Part shown: positions 60,401 through 64,000 of the stretch, piece after piece
How the letters are laid out: every line of letters starts with the position of its first letter
Numbering within the stretch: the first letter of the stretch is position 1
NCBI RefSeq assembly: GCF_964340395.1
Contig: NC_135558.1
Coordinates: 20,485,871-20,549,870, forward strand
Reading direction: 5' to 3'
Length of the DNA stretch: 64,000 bases
Source: Glandiceps talaboti
Lineage: Eukaryota > Hemichordata > Enteropneusta > Spengelidae
Position numbers and translations under genes: made by a program
Notes under the pieces: model-generated
The model's database searches: none
What the model saw: only the letters and a program-made list of their open reading frames with translations
Told to the model about the DNA's origin: nothing

Positions 60401-61545
60401 CTTAAAGTTACATAATCTTAATTGCCTTCTTTTTCTAAGGTGTAATGTGTAGTACACTATTTTCAAAAAATAGCTTACTGGGAACTGTTATTATGAATGG
60501 AATTTTTTTATGTTGTTAGGTAATGGTCTATACGTAATGGAATATCTCAGACCACAGTATCTCTATAGTGGTCTAAGATAATTTATATGAATATTTCATA
60601 AACAATAATAATTGACCCCACTCCCTGTCAAATGACACCACTTTTTGGAACCAAGGGGCCTGTGTCCCCACTTGTTGGAAACCTTGGCAGAACACCGCCG
60701 TCTAACCCCCCCCCCCCCCTCTCACCCACCCACCCACCCACCCAACCCCTTTGTTACGTCAGAGCAGCATGTGTCTTTCATCATGGCAGAAGCCGTTGAG
60801 GTTTGATGAGGGACAGGGCTCAAAATTAATACTGTCACGCGGTACATTTTGCTGCAATGCAATAATAGCTCAGAATATTTCCATCATTTTCAAAATTATG
60901 CTTATAATTGGTAAAAGTCATACTGCATTCCAAATTTCTTGACCAGTTTTTAGCTTTAAATCAGTTGTATTATCAGGGAAATGACCGACTCCATAGCCGT
61001 TTCATGACCCATGACATGCATGACCTTTGAAGACATTCCAATGTTTACATTATTACTTTTAATTACTTTTAAACAGTAAATCCCAAAGGGGTTCTGAGTT
61101 CTAGAAATGCTTGACATGTTATCTGGTGGATTATTTTGACAAGTTCACACTGAAGAAAAATGTTTCATAGAAGTAATGGTTTATATAAATGAAAATTCAT
61201 CTAGCACACTGATCAGTGACAATCACGTACGTGTTTCAAAAAGTTACACACTAAAGTTCAAATTGGATAACTTGAAAACATTGTTAGCGATGGCAATGCC
61301 ACTTTGATTAATAGGACGAATGTATTAGTACTCCTGATAAAATCACACAATAGTTCATGGCTACAGATACACCCATCAGGATGATAAGTATTTAATCATC
61401 TACTTACAAAGTTGTTCTACAGACTTGTCAACCTTGCTAAAATGAAGGAAAGAGACTTGTAACAAGGAAATCAATAAAGAGAAGAGAAATGAAGTTGTAT
61501 AGAGACTAACAGGACAGAAAGGACAGAGAATAGAACTGAAAAAAT
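60400..61545. other. non-coding stretch
   Basis: Holds a CTCAGACCAC hairpin near 60545-60580, and poly-C with (ACCC)n at about 60707-60745. No gene recognised. Confidence 0.4.
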
Positions 61546-61640
61546 ACATTTTTTTTTCTTGCCCCCCTTTTTTTTTTATTTCGCCCGCCCGACCCGCCTG
61601 ACTATTCCATTGGAGATGAGAAACAAAAAAAAAAAAAACC
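61546..61640. repeat. low-complexity T-rich/GCCC segment
   Basis: Long T and A runs around CGCCCGCCCGACCCGCC and TTCCATTGGAGATGAGAAAC; the GTTTCTCATCTCC part recurs at about 59009. Confidence 0.6.
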
Positions 61641-63095
61641 TCACCCTAATAAATAAAATGCCACTGATGTTGCCATGATTACACTTGTTGACTTCTTGTT
61701 CAGAAACAGGAGTTTAATCAAATTCAGATCTTTTTCAAAATGTACAAGATGCTTTTTAAATAAATAATCTGCAGAAAATAAAACTGAATCAACACATATT
61801 TTGGTATAAACCAGGCCATTAGAGTTCAAGATAGGAGGACAGTTTTCTACTATAATTTGCAAGTACTGTTATAATTGTATGGTGGTTGTCCTAAAATCAA
61901 CTTATTGTACCAGTTGGGGGGAGGCTATAACTTTATATTACATGGTTTAACTGGGGTCACAACTTCACATACTGGATATCTGCCAACTTTCTGTACACAG
62001 TGCAATCAATGAACATCCATTGATTACTTAAAATTCCATAATACATTGGATATGGACCACTCATAAATTGTCAATGTCAATAATACTAGATTTTTGGATA
62101 TGTATAGATCTTTTCTGTTTATTGTTGTCACTATAAATTACCAACACTGATTGTCTACAAAATTACAACTACTGAAGGTCCATCATTGTCCCATAATGCA
62201 TCACTCAAGATGGCAGGTTTGCAAGTCAGTTATTTTACCAATGTCTTCTAAATGAACAATATCTTAAAAGTACAATTTTATATTTTGAAAGAAATATTTA
62301 CAGTTTCATCTCAACTTTGTGCTATAAACCCTAAGTCAATCATATCAGGGGCATTTGATTATAAAGGACAAAAAAAAAGAATTGTTTGTGGTCAGCGCGT
62401 GCACATACATATAGGTCACATTTCAGATCACTCACTCAGATTGGGTATGATACGGTTCAGTGACTTCAATGACATTCACACAAAACTGACTTGGTACATT
62501 AACTTTTTGAAAAGGTTCAACTGACTTGAATTCACCGCCCAGGAAAGTATTTTACAAATGATGATTTAATGGTTTCACAGGACTAGCAGATTTTTAGGAC
62601 CCTATACATTACATGTACAAGTAGTTGTTCTCATAAATCTCATAAAATTCAAAAGTAAATGACATTTACGATCTGTTGAAGTCAAGTTTTTCTCTTTTAT
62701 GTTACACTCTCTGACCACAAAGAATTGTGAGTTTCACTACAGATGCTGCTAAGATAAATTATAGATAACGGGAAGGGGGGTCGACACATTGTGGTATTGG
62801 TTACAAGTTTTAAGTGCCAGTTGCACACAATGCACAATTGTTGACAATACCTGGTCTCTCTACTTCATTACAGGGTAATTTATTTTATGTTGGGAGGCCA
62901 ACTTTAGGACTTTGAATTCTCAGTACCTGCAATAGTATTGTATATCATGCTAGAAGGTCAAAATAGAAGGTTGACTTTAATTCTCACGCACACCAATAGT
63001 AATGCATGTGAAGTGCAAGTTACGGTGACTCAACCAAGGAATTGAATGTTTGTTATTTTTATTATATATTCTATTAATGGTTCATTAGCTAGGAA
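61641..63095. other. non-coding stretch
   Basis: Nothing recognised on either strand; reading frames are short and AT-driven. Confidence 0.4.
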
Positions 63096-63300
63096 ATGAC
63101 AGTCAAAACTATAAACACAGCAATATGTTTACAATGAGTGATATTATTACAATGAGTATACTAGACAGTCAAAACTATAAACACAGCAATATGTTTACAA
63201 TGAGTGATATTACAATGAGTATACTAGACAGTCAAAACTATAAACACAGCAATATGTTTACAATGAGTAATATTAAAATGAGTATAGACAGTCAAAACTA
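63096..63300. repeat. tandem repeat of about 60 bp, three copies
   Basis: Unit contains GACAGTCAAAACTATAAAC and CAATATGTTTACAATGAGTG. Confidence 0.9.
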
Positions 63301-64000
63301 AACACCTTATGAAAACTATCACAGACATAACCTAGCTGTTAAACAATAAAAATTGTCCCCAATGTACTTTGGAAAGGTTTAGCCCACAAACTATTTGTGT
63401 CATGGTTCAAGTTTTCCCTGACTTCTAAAAAATTACTAACACTCATTTCAAAATGGTAAAATCGAGATAATTGTATCACTTTTTTGATAAACTTTCAATA
63501 TCCAGGTTAGACAATATTCACTGAATGTTTCACTAAATAGTGAACATTTCTTACTTTCTCACACAGGTTGTAACCCGTTTTAAGGAATATATGAATAAAT
63601 TTGAAAAATCACTGAAGGTGAACCAATAGTAATGTTATGTTTTAAGTTACCCCCTGGTGAGATTGTTTATTCGTTCCATACCCATCAAAGAGCTAAGTAT
63701 CATAACAATAATACCTCAAATACAATCATGCGCATGTATCGGAGAAATTTCAATTTATCTACAAACGTTTTCAAAAAAATGTCTTCAATTTGGTTAAGAT
63801 TTAAAACAAACTTTGGAATGCTTTGCTGGGGTAAATTGTAATTGGATGACATATAGAAAACACAAAATTGGGAAACCGTGAAATTGATTTAACATGGTCA
63901 TTACCTGGGTACTCATGGAATTTAACACCACAATTTTTTTCCTGTAGCTAGAATACTACTCACATGAGTGAAAAAGTCTGTCGAAAATATTTTTAGCAAG
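63301..64000. other. no gene recognised at right edge
   Basis: A 69-codon plus-strand frame at 63632-63841 has no family features I can see. Confidence 0.4.

Noticed and set aside
63632-63841. 69-codon plus-strand frame as a gene
   Set aside because: No recognisable domain or splice context; length expected by chance.

Overview
The window is animal nuclear DNA: it is AT-rich, has GT-AG split genes with kilobase introns, and carries many microsatellites, minisatellites, SINEs, LINEs and fold-back elements. The mixture (a Tx1/L1-type LINE, a CR1/L2-type LINE with a relict 2A motif, a Rex1/L2-like LINE, tRNA-derived SINEs with tetranucleotide or ATT tails) together with a glycine-transporter gene and a NIT-domain receptor guanylate cyclase suggests a marine invertebrate, perhaps a hemichordate, amphioxus or lophotrochozoan. 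The species cannot be fixed from the sequence alone.

Four host genes are supported. (1) Minus strand, 7636-10091: the 5' part of a membrane guanylate cyclase with a poly-glycine start, a NIT sensor domain between two membrane helices, and the first half of the catalytic domain; the remaining catalytic exons were not found. (2) Minus strand, 18081-24003: a complete three-exon type-B carboxylesterase of 565 residues with a signal peptide, an intact catalytic triad and a C-terminal RDEL on a 33-base last exon. (3) Plus strand, 26063-42109: a complete six-exon Surf2 gene (283 residues) spread over 16 kb because its introns hold a 2.1 kb minisatellite, a 5.1 kb LINE and a 150-bp tandem array. (4) Minus strand, 47786-57801 (possible first exon at 59191-59214): a twelve-transmembrane SLC6 sodium/chloride-dependent glycine transporter, whose 12 recognised exons join in phase. 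The esterase and Surf2 are divergent with about 2 kb between start codons; Surf2 and the transporter are convergent. No functional link between these four genes is evident.

Mobile DNA: a 5'-truncated Tx1/L1-like LINE with an uninterrupted 794-codon reverse-transcriptase frame (10.8-13.3 kb, minus); a decayed Rex1/L2-like LINE (15.2-17.3 kb, plus); and an essentially full-length LINE (34.0-39.1 kb, plus) flanked by a 17-bp target-site duplication. This last element has two frameshifts, a degenerate 2A-like motif in ORF1, and an ORF2 that follows ORF1 in the same frame after a single UAG. Several MITE-like hairpins are present, one with a 9-bp duplication inside a 45-bp minisatellite. Many long reading frames in the window are only minisatellites whose unit is a multiple of three or free of stops.

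The right end (59.3-64 kb) and the left end (1-5 kb) hold no gene I can name. One weak two-exon candidate lies at 969-4057.
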